Shown here one piece after another: positions 9,351-16,565 of a stretch of DNA of 64,000 nt (positions are counted from its first letter, which is position 1; each line of letters begins with the position of its first letter). The notes below the pieces were generated by a model. The model was not told the origin of the DNA. It saw nothing but the letters and a program-made list of their open reading frames with translations, and made no database searches. The translations under genes and the position numbers were made by a program. This DNA comes from Aporhodopirellula rubra (GTDB taxonomy: Bacteria; Planctomycetota; Planctomycetia; Pirellulales; Pirellulaceae): the NCBI RefSeq assembly GCF_014192335.1, contig NZ_JACHXU010000003.1:372001-436000 (forward strand), in the 5' to 3' direction.

Positions 9351-10145
9351 ATGCACAACGTCTTTTCTCAGCTCAGTGATAACTCTCTCAAAGCGATTGC
9401 GAGTGGACTTCAATCGGGCCGTGTTACGTTGCCAGGATCTGCGCTGCAAATAGGCCGACTTGTTTCTCGTGACCTTTGTGATGCTGTCGTCCAAGAGCTG
9501 GATGCACTTTCAAATCTGAACTTTACTTCCGATCAGGTGGCCGTACTGCTGGAAAGGCTTTTGTCAGATCGACAATCGCACCGCGACAAGCGATCAAGTG
9601 AAATCGACTTGGTGACATCAGGCCCAGAAGCACCCGGAATCACCAACCGCGACACTTCCGTGGTAGTTCGAGAAATGTTCGCACACGCCGAGCGGTCAGT
9701 CACCGTTGTCGGATACGCGGTCTATCAAGGCCAAATGGTTTTTGAAGCCCTCGCAAAACGTATGGACAAAGTCCCAGAACTCGAAGTGGAGTTCTTCCTT
9801 AACATTTCACGTCCAGATCGCGACACCACCAAGTCTGACATCCTGGTCTCGCGATTTATCGAGCGTTTCAAGACAACTCAATGGCCCAGCGGAAGTCGTT
9901 TGCCATCCGTCTACTACGATCCTCGATCCGTTTCCGATGAAGGACGCGTTCGCTCTTCGCTACACGCCAAATGCGTCATCGTTGACCGGCGTCACATCTT
10001 CATCTCCTCCGCCAACTTCACCGAAGCCGGCCAACAGAGAAACATCGAGGTTGGGTTGTATCTCAACTCGGAACATCTCGCGAACAAGACGTCACTTCAT
10101 TTCAAGAACATGCTGGAAGCCGATCTTTTCTGTCGAGCTTTGTGA
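9351..10145 (+). CDS. drmC: DISARM protein DrmC, phospholipase D-like
   Basis: The 264-residue product has one HKD motif, HAKCVIVD near residue 204, followed by SSANFTEAGQQRNIEVGL, which is typical of the phospholipase D superfamily of nucleases. An earlier segment, VTVVGYAVYQG, matches the start of the PLD fold. Single-HKD proteins of this size normally work as dimers. In DISARM, drmC follows drmB as here, and it is reported to be dispensable for protection in the best-studied system. The gene closes the drmABC operon. A family-level call is firm; the exact role is not visible. Confidence 0.85.
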   Translation: MHNVFSQLSDNSLKAIASGLQSGRVTLPGSALQIGRLVSRDLCDAVVQELDALSNLNFTSDQVAVLLERLLSDRQSHRDKRSSEIDLVTSGPEAPGITNRDTSVVVREMFAHAERSVTVVGYAVYQGQMVFEALAKRMDKVPELEVEFFLNISRPDRDTTKSDILVSRFIERFKTTQWPSGSRLPSVYYDPRSVSDEGRVRSSLHAKCVIVDRRHIFISSANFTEAGQQRNIEVGLYLNSEHLANKTSLHFKNMLEADLFCRAL

Positions 10146-10204
10146 GTTCTCGAGATTAAGCGGCTTGTGTTTTCAACCGGAATCGCCGGTTCACAAACCA
10201 GAAC
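10146..10204 (+). terminator. Compound inverted repeat after drmC
   Basis: Nested pairing is visible just after the drmC stop: GTTCT (10146-10150) with AGAAC (10200-10204), TTGTG (10165-10169) with CACAA (10192-10196), and AACCGG (10175-10180) with CCGGTT (10186-10191). There is no T-run after it, so intrinsic termination is uncertain; it could equally be a protein-binding or recombination site. The remaining bases up to 10306 contain no gene I can support. Confidence 0.35.
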
Positions 10205-10306
10205 GTATCGAAATCGCAAGGACGCTTCGTTTGATCACCGAATACAATCGACGCTACAGAACGGCGGCCGTCTGTGATGTCTTGAATCTTGGTGCCGAAC
10301 CGGGCA

Positions 10307-10340
10307 TAGCCGCTTGATGACTGCTTGGGTGCTCTCGTAA
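10307..10340 (+). repeat. 34-bp spaced direct repeat, copy 1
   Basis: TAGCCGCTTGA (10307-10317), a 9-base variable spacer and GGGTGCTCTCGTAA (10327-10340) recur with identical spacing at 10911-10944. This copy ends 67 bases before the start of a stand-alone resolvase domain. It may be a duplicated recombinase promoter or operator, or a crossover site. A related AGCCGCTT core is also present in inverted orientation near 10155-10163. Confidence 0.6.
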
Positions 10341-10407
10341 GTGTTGGGTTGGGTTCGTTGGCGTTGGGCCGGCGGCTTGATCTTAGCTTTGCGAGGGAGT
10401 TTGTCTC

Positions 10408-10776
10408 GTGGTTGATGAATTGAATTTGGATTTGCTGCCGGCGGTGGAGTCGGTTGGGACTCGGGCGGTGGCTTACTTTCGGTCTTCGTTGGATGACGAG
10501 GGACGATCGGTTGAAGTGCAACGTGATTTTGTTCGGCGGTGGGCGGCGGCGAATGGGGTGCGGATTCTTCGGGAGTTTTGTGACTCGGGGCCGGGGACGG
10601 TGGAGGATCGGTCGGGGTTGGTTGAGATGATGGAGGAGTGGGTTGCTCGGCGGGATGATTTTGAGGCGGTGATTTGTTTTGATCGGACTCGGTTGGGGCG
10701 TTGGGTTGACGGTGGATGTGCGGAGCTTGCTGCGGTTTGCGAGGAGAATGGGAAGACGATGTTGTTGATTGATTAG
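10408..10776 (+). CDS. Stand-alone serine recombinase catalytic-domain protein
   Basis: The 122-residue protein is a serine-recombinase N-terminal domain that ends before any DNA-binding or recombinase domain. AYFRSS near residue 23 supplies the expected catalytic Ser, and CFDRTRLGRW near 90 matches the D-R-x-x-R loop. It is clearly paralogous to the first 130 residues of the downstream recombinase (compare REFCDSG with REFCDAG, and EMMEEWVA with EMMEEWIA). The coding strand is unusually rich in G and T compared with neighbouring genes. It may be a degenerate duplicate, or a small regulator or partner of the large recombinase. The start is the GTG at 10408. Confidence 0.6.
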   Translation: MVDELNLDLLPAVESVGTRAVAYFRSSLDDEGRSVEVQRDFVRRWAAANGVRILREFCDSGPGTVEDRSGLVEMMEEWVARRDDFEAVICFDRTRLGRWVDGGCAELAAVCEENGKTMLLID

Positions 10777-10910
10777 GTGTGGTTCTTGATTTGGTGAACT
10801 TTGATTCTCGTCGATGGGTTGGCCGTCGGCGAGAATTTTTTTGTTTGGGTTTGTTGGTTGGTTTCGCATCGTGTGACAAAGTCTCGGGAATCTGGGCGAC
10901 AGGTGTGACT

Positions 10911-10944
10911 TAGCCGCTTGAGGCATGTGGGGGTGCTCTCGTAA
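10911..10944 (+). repeat. 34-bp spaced direct repeat, copy 2
   Basis: This is the second copy of the motif: TAGCCGCTTGA, 9-base spacer, GGGTGCTCTCGTAA. It ends 50 bases before the ATG of the large serine recombinase. Similar distance to the two recombinase starts suggests a shared regulatory role. Confidence 0.6.
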
Positions 10945-10994
10945 CTGTCTTGTCGGTGCCGCGAACGTTGGGTTCGCGGCCACGACTTGGATAG

Positions 10995-12500
10995 ATGCGA
11001 AAGGACTTTGACGTGAATCATTGGTGGGAAATTGAAATTCCGGATGCGGACGCTCCGCCTCTGGTGCGGGCCGTGGCGTACTACCGGCACTCGGCCCAGG
11101 ACCGGCAAGAGAACTCGATCCCGATTCAACAGGATCAGGTGCGGGCTTGGGCTCGCGAACATGGGGTCGAGATCATCCGCGAGTTTTGTGACGCGGGGCG
11201 GTCGGGACTCAACTCCGAAGGACGGCCGGCGTTCACGGAGATGATGGAAGAATGGATCGCGAAGCGGAATGACTTTGAGTACGTGTTGTGCTTGGACGTT
11301 TCGCGTTGGGGTCGGTTTCAAGACATCGACCTTTCGGCCCAGTTCTCGGCGATCTGCAAGAAGAACAAGAAGCAGGTCATCTACACGACGATCGGCAAGC
11401 CGAAAGAAAACGATCCGCTCTATCCGGTCTACGTCCAGTTCGAGCGGTTTCGGGCGGCCCAGTACAGTCGCGAATTGAGTGACAAGGTTTGGCGGGGCTG
11501 TGTGAAGATCGCCGAACAAGGCTATCTCGCCGGCGGACCGCCGCCGTACGGGTTGGCTCGGTTGTTGTTGGATGAGAATCGGAAGCCGCTTCATGTGCTG
11601 GAGGCCGGTCAGCACAAGGGGATTCAAAACCAACGGGTGACGTTGACCGCAGGACCGCCCGAAGAGGTCGCTGTCATTGAACGGATTTTTGACGAGTTCG
11701 TTGTGAAGGGCTTTTCCGAATACAAGATCGCGGAAGGGCTCAACGACGACGGGATTCCTTCGCCGAGCAACGGACGCTGGGGCGCGGGCGGTGTGATCGC
11801 ACGGCTGCGAAATGAGAAGTATGCCGGGACGATGGTCTACAACCAAACGTCCGGCAAACTGAAGACGCCGAAGTTGCCGAACCCGCCGGAGCTTTGGGTG
11901 AGAACTCCCGAGGCCTTTCCTGGCATCGTGGAGGCGGAGCTGTTTCTTCAAGCTCAAGAGATTCTTGAGAAACGCAAACAAAGATATGACCCGCAATACA
12001 TGTTGCGGGTGCTCGATGAACTTTATCGGTCACGCGGCATGGTGCGGCCGGGACTGTTGCGATTGGATGACGAGCTGCCTTCGTCGGGGGCTTACTCGCG
12101 GCAGTTCGGATCGCTCGACCAAGCGTTTCAAAACCTGTTCGACGGCGAACGCGGGAAGGCTCGCGAGAACGTTCACGAACAGATCCGCGGGCACATTCCC
12201 GAGGTGACGACTTACTCGGACTTCTTGGTGCTCGACCAGAAGTTGACGGTCTCGATTCAACCTGCGGTGCCAATCCCGCACGGCTACGAATTTTACTGGC
12301 CGATCCGCCGCGACCCTCGGCCAGTGATCGACATGACGCTCGGCGTGCTGCTGTCCGAGCCCGCCGACTTCAACATCCTCGGCTTCATCGCTCTGCCGCG
12401 GTTCGGATCAGATTCCAAACCGCTTCGTTTCACCAGTTCATCGGTCCGCACCGAATTGTTCGGTCGTACCGATTTGCAATTCCTTCAACAACTTCTCTAA
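10995..12500 (+). CDS. Large serine recombinase
   Basis: The 501-residue protein has an N-terminal resolvase domain (about residues 20-150) with AYYRHS carrying the catalytic Ser and CLDVSRWGRF as the conserved Arg loop. A Recombinase domain follows (about 160-320) with GGPPPYG, LNDDGIPSP and LRNEKYAG. A C-terminal region of about 170 residues lacks the long coiled-coil and zinc-ribbon of phage integrases. Enzymes of this type integrate or excise mobile DNA. A ParB-like gene begins 15 bases downstream. The family call is firm; which DNA it moves cannot be read from the sequence. Confidence 0.85.
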   Translation: MRKDFDVNHWWEIEIPDADAPPLVRAVAYYRHSAQDRQENSIPIQQDQVRAWAREHGVEIIREFCDAGRSGLNSEGRPAFTEMMEEWIAKRNDFEYVLCLDVSRWGRFQDIDLSAQFSAICKKNKKQVIYTTIGKPKENDPLYPVYVQFERFRAAQYSRELSDKVWRGCVKIAEQGYLAGGPPPYGLARLLLDENRKPLHVLEAGQHKGIQNQRVTLTAGPPEEVAVIERIFDEFVVKGFSEYKIAEGLNDDGIPSPSNGRWGAGGVIARLRNEKYAGTMVYNQTSGKLKTPKLPNPPELWVRTPEAFPGIVEAELFLQAQEILEKRKQRYDPQYMLRVLDELYRSRGMVRPGLLRLDDELPSSGAYSRQFGSLDQAFQNLFDGERGKARENVHEQIRGHIPEVTTYSDFLVLDQKLTVSIQPAVPIPHGYEFYWPIRRDPRPVIDMTLGVLLSEPADFNILGFIALPRFGSDSKPLRFTSSSVRTELFGRTDLQFLQQLL

Positions 12501-12515
12501 CGAAAGCAAACCATC

Positions 12516-12830
12516 ATGGAACCACTCAACAACATTTGCCCCATCGCCCAGCGACGGTACGAAGATGTGCCGATCGACAAGGTGAAAGTAATCAACTCAC
12601 GGAACCGCGATCAAGAACAATTCGACATGAACGTCGAAAGCATCGAAGGCGTCGGGTTGATGAAACCGATCCGCGTGAACGACAAGTTTCTCGAATCGAC
12701 CGGCAAGTACGAACTGATCTGCGGCGAGGGCCGTTTGCTGGCCCACAAACAACTCGGCAAGACGCACGTCGCGGCTGAGGTGGTGACCTGCACGCGGAAA
12801 GAGCTCTTGAACGGGCAATCCCTAACGCTG
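12516..12830 (+). pseudogene. ParB/Spo0J-like N-terminal fragment, 3' end lost
   Basis: About 100 residues match a ParB N-terminal domain: a basic start segment, NSRNRDQEQFDMNVESI, VGLMKPIRV, then YELICGEGRLLAHKQLG with the GEGRL motif. After TCTRKE the sequence stops looking like ParB. The frame runs on antisense to the reverse transcriptase gene until 13007, which I take to be read-through into inserted DNA. The missing helix-turn-helix half was not found in the window. The gene follows the serine recombinase by 15 bases, so the two were probably one operon before the insertion. Confidence 0.65.
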
Positions 12831-12835
12831 AATTT

Positions 12836-13891
12836 TCATACTGAAATATGGGATCCCCATCGAGCAGCCAACTCGGTTGCGGTTTTGATTTCCCACCAAC
12901 GCCACCGTTTGCAGTCGAGTTGCGCTCTCTGTAATCTGGATTTTACAGCGTTGTCGGAAACACGAATGGCTTTTGCTAGATCGCTAGTCAGCAAGTCTTG
13001 CGACTGACTGCTGTAGTGGAACCATCCGTTAAGCTGGCGTCGATAATCTGCCGCACGCTCAAGGCTCTGTGGCTGAACTGAGCGGCAAGCTCCAACGGTT
13101 TTCTCAGCGACTTGCCTTGCGCGATTTCGGTGCTCATCGCAGAGCAAAAGTGAACCCGACGAAATTTCCAATGAATGCACCAGTTGTTGCCCCGTGTTTG
13201 GTTGAAATCCGACTTTGGCTCGCTTCTTTTCATTCACCGTCAGGTCGAGTTTTGCCAAACCTGCAACAAGTTTATCGACAGCGTGTTCGCCCCTTGAGCG
13301 TTCTTTCGCACCCACTACGATGTCGTCTGCCATACGAGTGAACGAAATTAGTCGTTTCCAGCAATACTCCGCCATCTGATAATCGAGCGCCATAAAAAAC
13401 AGATTCAGAGCGAGATTGCTAGTTGGGCAACCTTGAGGAATTTGTCCTCGACAGAAAAGCGTTTCCGCAATTATCTTTTGCATCGCTGGAGTCACTCCAA
13501 GATGCCCCAACTCACTTGCGAATCGGTCAAACTTGACCGACGGAAAGCAGTTTGTGACATCTATCACCCACACGAAAGGTGCCTTGATGTGCGACTTTGC
13601 GGAAGTAACCGAGGACCGGCGTTTCACGCCGCCATGGGCAACGCGGTGAAAAAGCCGATCGAATCCCAGCGACTTGTTCAGCATACGGAAAATCCGCATG
13701 TCACTTGGTTTTGGTACGTCTAGCTCACGGAACTTGCCGGATGAACTATCTATCCGAGTCGGCAAAAAGCGTTCGTCTCCCCGCGCAACCCAATCGAGGA
13801 AAGTATGTTCGGACAACCTCGATTTTTCACCTAGCTTTCTTGCGTCCAGTTCGCGAAGTCTCTTTACCGGCCTGCTTCCTCTCAATGACAT
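12836..13891 (-). CDS. Retron-like reverse transcriptase
   Basis: The 351-residue protein is a bacterial reverse transcriptase of the compact retron type. In order it shows VPKPSDMR (template-grip region), VAHGGVKRRS, VWVIDVTNCFPSV with the first catalytic Asp near 111, IPQGCPTSNLALNLFF (RT4) near 152, FTRMADDIVV near 188, LTVNEKK, and QQLVHSLEIS at the place of the retron VTG motif. The usual YADD is MADD, but both Asp residues are kept. There is no maturase, endonuclease or CRISPR domain. I chose the ATG at 13891, which has AGAGG a few bases upstream and overlaps the XRE gene by 65 bases. An upstream structured RNA candidate supports the retron assignment. Confidence 0.82.
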   Translation of the reverse strand: MSLRGSRPVKRLRELDARKLGEKSRLSEHTFLDWVARGDERFLPTRIDSSSGKFRELDVPKPSDMRIFRMLNKSLGFDRLFHRVAHGGVKRRSSVTSAKSHIKAPFVWVIDVTNCFPSVKFDRFASELGHLGVTPAMQKIIAETLFCRGQIPQGCPTSNLALNLFFMALDYQMAEYCWKRLISFTRMADDIVVGAKERSRGEHAVDKLVAGLAKLDLTVNEKKRAKVGFQPNTGQQLVHSLEISSGSLLLCDEHRNRARQVAEKTVGACRSVQPQSLERAADYRRQLNGWFHYSSQSQDLLTSDLAKAIRVSDNAVKSRLQRAQLDCKRWRWWEIKTATELAARWGSHISV

Positions 13892-14165
13892 TCGTAAGCC
13901 TCTTTTCAAGCTTTTCAAAATCAGCAAAGACGCTTGACAATTCGCCGTGGCTCTCTGTCTCGCCGGAGCTGATGTCAAACAGAAAACTCGGTGGAACTCC
14001 CAAGACTTCTCCAAGACGACGTACCACGTCAACTGACGGAGAACGCGAGTCACTTTCTAGTAATGAAACGTAAGACTTATTAACGCCAAGCTTATCGGCC
14101 AACTCCACCGCCGTCAGGCGGTTAGCGTCACGGAGCAGTCGTATTGTTGAACCAAGAGACTTCAT
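13827..14165 (-). CDS. XRE-family helix-turn-helix protein
   Basis: The 112-residue protein starts with a standard lambda-repressor-like HTH: IRLLRDANRLTAVELADKLG, NKSYVSLLESDSRSPS and RRLGEVLGVPPSFLF (residues 6-65). A charged C-terminal tail of about 45 residues ends TSRTGRKKAR. It overlaps the reverse transcriptase gene and begins 34 bases after the small unknown gene, so it belongs to the same minus-strand transcript. It may repress the locus. Alternatively it may be the retron accessory protein, since some retron types carry small HTH proteins. Which of these applies is open. Confidence 0.8.
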   Translation of the reverse strand: MKSLGSTIRLLRDANRLTAVELADKLGVNKSYVSLLESDSRSPSVDVVRRLGEVLGVPPSFLFDISSGETESHGELSSVFADFEKLEKRLTNVIERKQAGKETSRTGRKKAR

Positions 14166-14199
14166 AAGCTCGATGGTAAGTATCAGTGTTTAGTTGCGG

Positions 14200-14508
14200 T
14201 TATCCTGTTTCCACAACCGTGGCGTCGTCTAAGATTCGATGGATTTCACGAATCCAGCGTTGTGCCAGGCACTCAGCAAGATCAATTTCATCCATTGCCC
14301 TCACCGCATCCGACTTTCGAGATTTTTCAAGCAGTCGCTCAATTGTCTCTCCAGTCCGCAATGCGGAACGAAGCCTCCTCTGGTCACCGATCCGGCGACC
14401 ACGAAGCACGCGAAGGTTGTTCAACGTGCGTCGCGTCCAACAGTCAAGTTCGGCCGAAGCCGCCCCTGACAAACTGGAACTACCAACAGCATCTCTGTTT
14501 CGATTCAT
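14200..14508 (-). CDS. Small unknown protein of retron-like locus
   Basis: The 102-residue product is not recognised. The ATG at 14508 follows a good ribosome-binding site (GGAGG, 6 bases upstream). After a Ser/Ala-rich N-terminus it is basic and helical (LDCWTRRTLNNLRVLRGRR, RRLRSALRTGETIERLLEKS), then acidic and amphipathic toward the end. It is the first gene after the structured RNA candidate, and only 34 bases separate it from the XRE gene. Position and size would suit a toxin, an antitoxin or an RNA-binding partner of a retron, but nothing in the sequence decides this. Confidence 0.65.
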   Translation of the reverse strand: MNRNRDAVGSSSLSGAASAELDCWTRRTLNNLRVLRGRRIGDQRRLRSALRTGETIERLLEKSRKSDAVRAMDEIDLAECLAQRWIREIHRILDDATVVETG

Positions 14509-14527
14509 AAATGAACCTCCAGAACAC

Positions 14528-14716
14528 GAAAAGCACACTCAGGATATCCTTCTTTCAAAGGAACCAGAGTTACAGCGGTACCTCCAAACAACTCAGAGGT
14601 ACTAAAATCACTGCTTGAATCATTCGTGCAAGGATCAGGTGATCACGGGCATATGATCCAGGTTCGGTTCGACCTAGCCTCGCTTGATCGTCCCGAAAAA
14701 GGGCTGTGCGCTTTTC
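14528..14716 (-). ncRNA. Candidate retron msr-msd RNA
   Basis: Read on the minus strand, the region opens with GAAAAGCGCAC (14716-14706) and closes with GTGTGCTTTTC (14538-14528). These pair over 11 positions with one G-U wobble, which is valid only in a minus-strand RNA. This is the arrangement of retron a1 and a2. Directly after a1 comes AGC, which could hold the branching guanosine. Inside are hairpins: CCC/GGG with a U-rich loop, GGATCA/TGATCC (14632-14659), a long stem GTACCTC/GAGGTAC (14578-14602) extended by CAGTG/CGCTG beyond a bulge, and TCCTT/AAGGA near 14545-14562. It lies upstream of the operon with the reverse transcriptase. Function is inferred from architecture only. Confidence 0.6.
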
Positions 14717-14753
14717 ACTGCGTGTAGTTATGTCAAAGATCAATGTTGGAGGC

Positions 14754-14782
14754 ATTTAAACGCATCCACCGCGTGGAGTCAA
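14754..14782 (-). promoter_or_regulatory. Sigma70-like promoter of retron-like operon
   Basis: On the minus strand TTGACT (14782-14777) and TTAAAT (14759-14754) are separated by exactly 17 bases. The predicted start of transcription, near 14747, would place the a1 repeat about 30 bases into the RNA. The promoter sits at the right end of the inserted segment. Confidence 0.6.
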
Positions 14783-14839
14783 CGCCAGAAAACAAGTTTA
14801 CAGGTTTTTTCTCGGAGGCTGCCACGGGGAGTTTAGTAA

Positions 14840-15550
14840 ACAGAGTGTTGGACCAAGCAACGAGTCATCGGACGGCTGCGAGCATGGGCCGAACGATCCG
14901 GCGAAACGGATCTCGGAACGAGCGACCAGGCTTTGTCATCCGCCGTGTTGCGGTTCTTCGGAAGCCACGACGCCGCATTTGAAGCCGCCGGGATTGAGTC
15001 ACCGGCACGACGCTGGACGAAGGAACGTGTTGTCGCCGCCATCCAAGACCGTTTCATCTCCGGCGACGCGTCCGATCGAATCGGATTCGGCGACGAGAAA
15101 CTCGCAAGTGCGGCTTATCGGCATTTCGGTTCTTGGCCCGCGGCCGTCGAGGCGGCCGGGTTGATCGACAAGGTGACGTTCAAACCACAGCTTCGACGAT
15201 GGAATCAACAACGAGTGATCGCGGAGATTCGAGCTTGGCATGACTCGGGCCATCGGCTTGCCGAAGTCAGCCGTAAATACCAAGCGTTATTTCATGCGGC
15301 GCGAACGCACTTTGGCACTTGGAACAAAGCCATCATCGCCGCGGACCTCGAACCGGAACGACGCTTTTACACGAAAGCGGAGATCCTCGACATGATTCGG
15401 CAAAGACATGAGGCCGGCGAATCGCTCAGCAGCGGACATCCCGACGTTCGCAACCTCGCGATGCTCACCATTCGGCATTTCGGAACGTGGCGAAAGGGAT
15501 TGGCCGCGGCCGGTGTGGTTCAATTCGGACGAAAGAAGGTGGCGTCATGA
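14840..15550 (+). CDS. Homing-endonuclease-associated repeat protein, 5' truncated
   Basis: The frame is open from 14840, after a stop at 14837, and reads straight into repeat sequence, so the true start was probably lost when DNA was inserted upstream. The first available start is a TTG at 14933. The protein is built of about four to five repeats of roughly 55 residues, each with a WTKERVVAAI-like helix, a D/H-rich loop, and a conserved FGSWPAAVEAAG-like end. This matches the HNH_repeat family, predicted helix-turn-helix modules often attached to homing endonucleases. No nuclease domain is present. Its stop overlaps the next repeat gene (ATGA). Confidence 0.65.
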   Translation, partial: TECWTKQRVIGRLRAWAERSGETDLGTSDQALSSAVLRFFGSHDAAFEAAGIESPARRWTKERVVAAIQDRFISGDASDRIGFGDEKLASAAYRHFGSWPAAVEAAGLIDKVTFKPQLRRWNQQRVIAEIRAWHDSGHRLAEVSRKYQALFHAARTHFGTWNKAIIAADLEPERRFYTKAEILDMIRQRHEAGESLSSGHPDVRNLAMLTIRHFGTWRKGLAAAGVVQFGRKKVAS

Positions 15551-16089
15551 TTCGCGAAGCCATCATCCGCAAGATCGTCGAACGCGACGTCGCCGGCGAG
15601 AGCCTGCTCGAAGACGAAGTCCGCTCTGACGACGAACTCTTGCACGCCGCCGCGATCGAAGACTTCGGTTCGTGGGAAACGGCACTGGAATACTCCGGCG
15701 TCCGTGCCCGCGACGTTGGTCGCAGTCGCGAGCTAACGGCCGAGCGGACTGCACAACAACTCCGTCGTCTGTGTACAACAGGCTATGACCTGGCGGCCAA
15801 GGTGAACCGATCCCGCAACCGCCCGCTCTACGACGCCGCGCTCCGCCACCACGGATCGTGGCGAGCCGCCCTGACCGCCGCCGGCATTAACCTGGCCAAC
15901 GTTTCCCGCCGTCGACCAGAAAACTTCGACCGCGAAACCATGACCCTCTGGCTCTGCGAGCGTCAAGCCGCCGGCCAGTCATTGGTCTACAGCGAAGTCT
16001 GTCTCGAAAACCGGGATAAAGCGATGGCCATCCGCCGCACGTTTGGCAGTTGGTCCAAAGCGATGGAGGCGGCAAACATCGCTGGCTAG
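15547..16089 (+). CDS. Homing-endonuclease-associated repeat protein
   Basis: The 180-residue protein has three copies of the same repeat as its upstream neighbour, ending EDFGSWETALEYSG, RHHGSWRAALTAAG and RTFGSWSKAMEAAN. The ATG at 15547 overlaps the upstream stop by 4 bases, so the pair is co-translated and may once have been one longer gene. Each repeat is predicted to bind DNA; the pair might supply sequence recognition for a nearby nuclease or recombinase, which is inference. Confidence 0.65.
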   Translation: MIREAIIRKIVERDVAGESLLEDEVRSDDELLHAAAIEDFGSWETALEYSGVRARDVGRSRELTAERTAQQLRRLCTTGYDLAAKVNRSRNRPLYDAALRHHGSWRAALTAAGINLANVSRRRPENFDRETMTLWLCERQAAGQSLVYSEVCLENRDKAMAIRRTFGSWSKAMEAANIAG

Positions 16090-16119
16090 TTGCTTTGCGC
16101 TCGGGCGAATGACCGGCGT

Positions 16120-16545
16120 TCAGCAGAAGAGCAATCGCTGATGATCGAACTCTTCTTCCTCGAAGGCGGATGTTGTGTCTCCTGCCTTCAGTTGCTCGAT
16201 GTACGCTTCGATCTCGTCGTCGTATGGGAACCAGTGAAGCATCATGTGTGTGATTCCGTCATCGTTGATGGCGTTGAACCATTCGCATCGCTTCCGCATG
16301 TCTTTGAATGTTGTAGTCAGCTTTTTCTCAAACGCAGTCGCTTCGGGATCCGACATCGCTTCAACATGTTCGACGTGAAGTCGAAAAGGGCAGCCTGATT
16401 GAAGCTGGTTGCGCCGTCGTTGGATGTTCGTGGATCGTCCGACCTTGACGAAGCGTCGGCCAAAGAATTCGCAGGTGATGAAATAGACTCCAAAGTTTGA
16501 CACGGTTGGTGCTTTCGATCTTGGTGATGGGCGAACTGGACGCAA
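16120..16545 (-). CDS. GIY-YIG-like (T5orf172/MUG113 type) nuclease
   Basis: The sequence VYFITCEFFGRRFVKVGRS followed by RRRNQLQSGCPFRLHVEHV and, later, EKKLTTTFKDMRKRCEWFN matches the T5orf172/MUG113 branch of the GIY-YIG nucleases, with Y-I and K-V-G strands, an Arg and a late Glu. The protein is up to 141 residues long if the TTG at 16545 is used; a GTG at 16503, just before the domain, is an equally good start. It lies convergent to the repeat-protein genes. A mobile-element role fits, but the target is unknown. Confidence 0.65.
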   Translation of the reverse strand: MRPVRPSPRSKAPTVSNFGVYFITCEFFGRRFVKVGRSTNIQRRRNQLQSGCPFRLHVEHVEAMSDPEATAFEKKLTTTFKDMRKRCEWFNAINDDGITHMMLHWFPYDDEIEAYIEQLKAGDTTSAFEEEEFDHQRLLFC

Positions 16546-16565
16546 GATGATCTATCAAGGTGATT

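Noticed and set aside
10156-10983. Minus-strand proline- and Arg-rich frames of more than 200 residues
   Set aside because: They run opposite the G/T-rich resolvase frame and have no protein-like pattern; the plus strand has clear recombinase motifs.
12831-13007. Continuation of the ParB-like frame
   Set aside because: It lies antisense to the reverse transcriptase C-terminus and has lost ParB similarity, so it is read-through into inserted DNA.
14706-14740. TTGACA near 14733 on the minus strand as the retron promoter -35 box
   Set aside because: It has no -10 at proper spacing and would start transcription inside or after the a1 repeat; the pair at 14754-14782 is much better.
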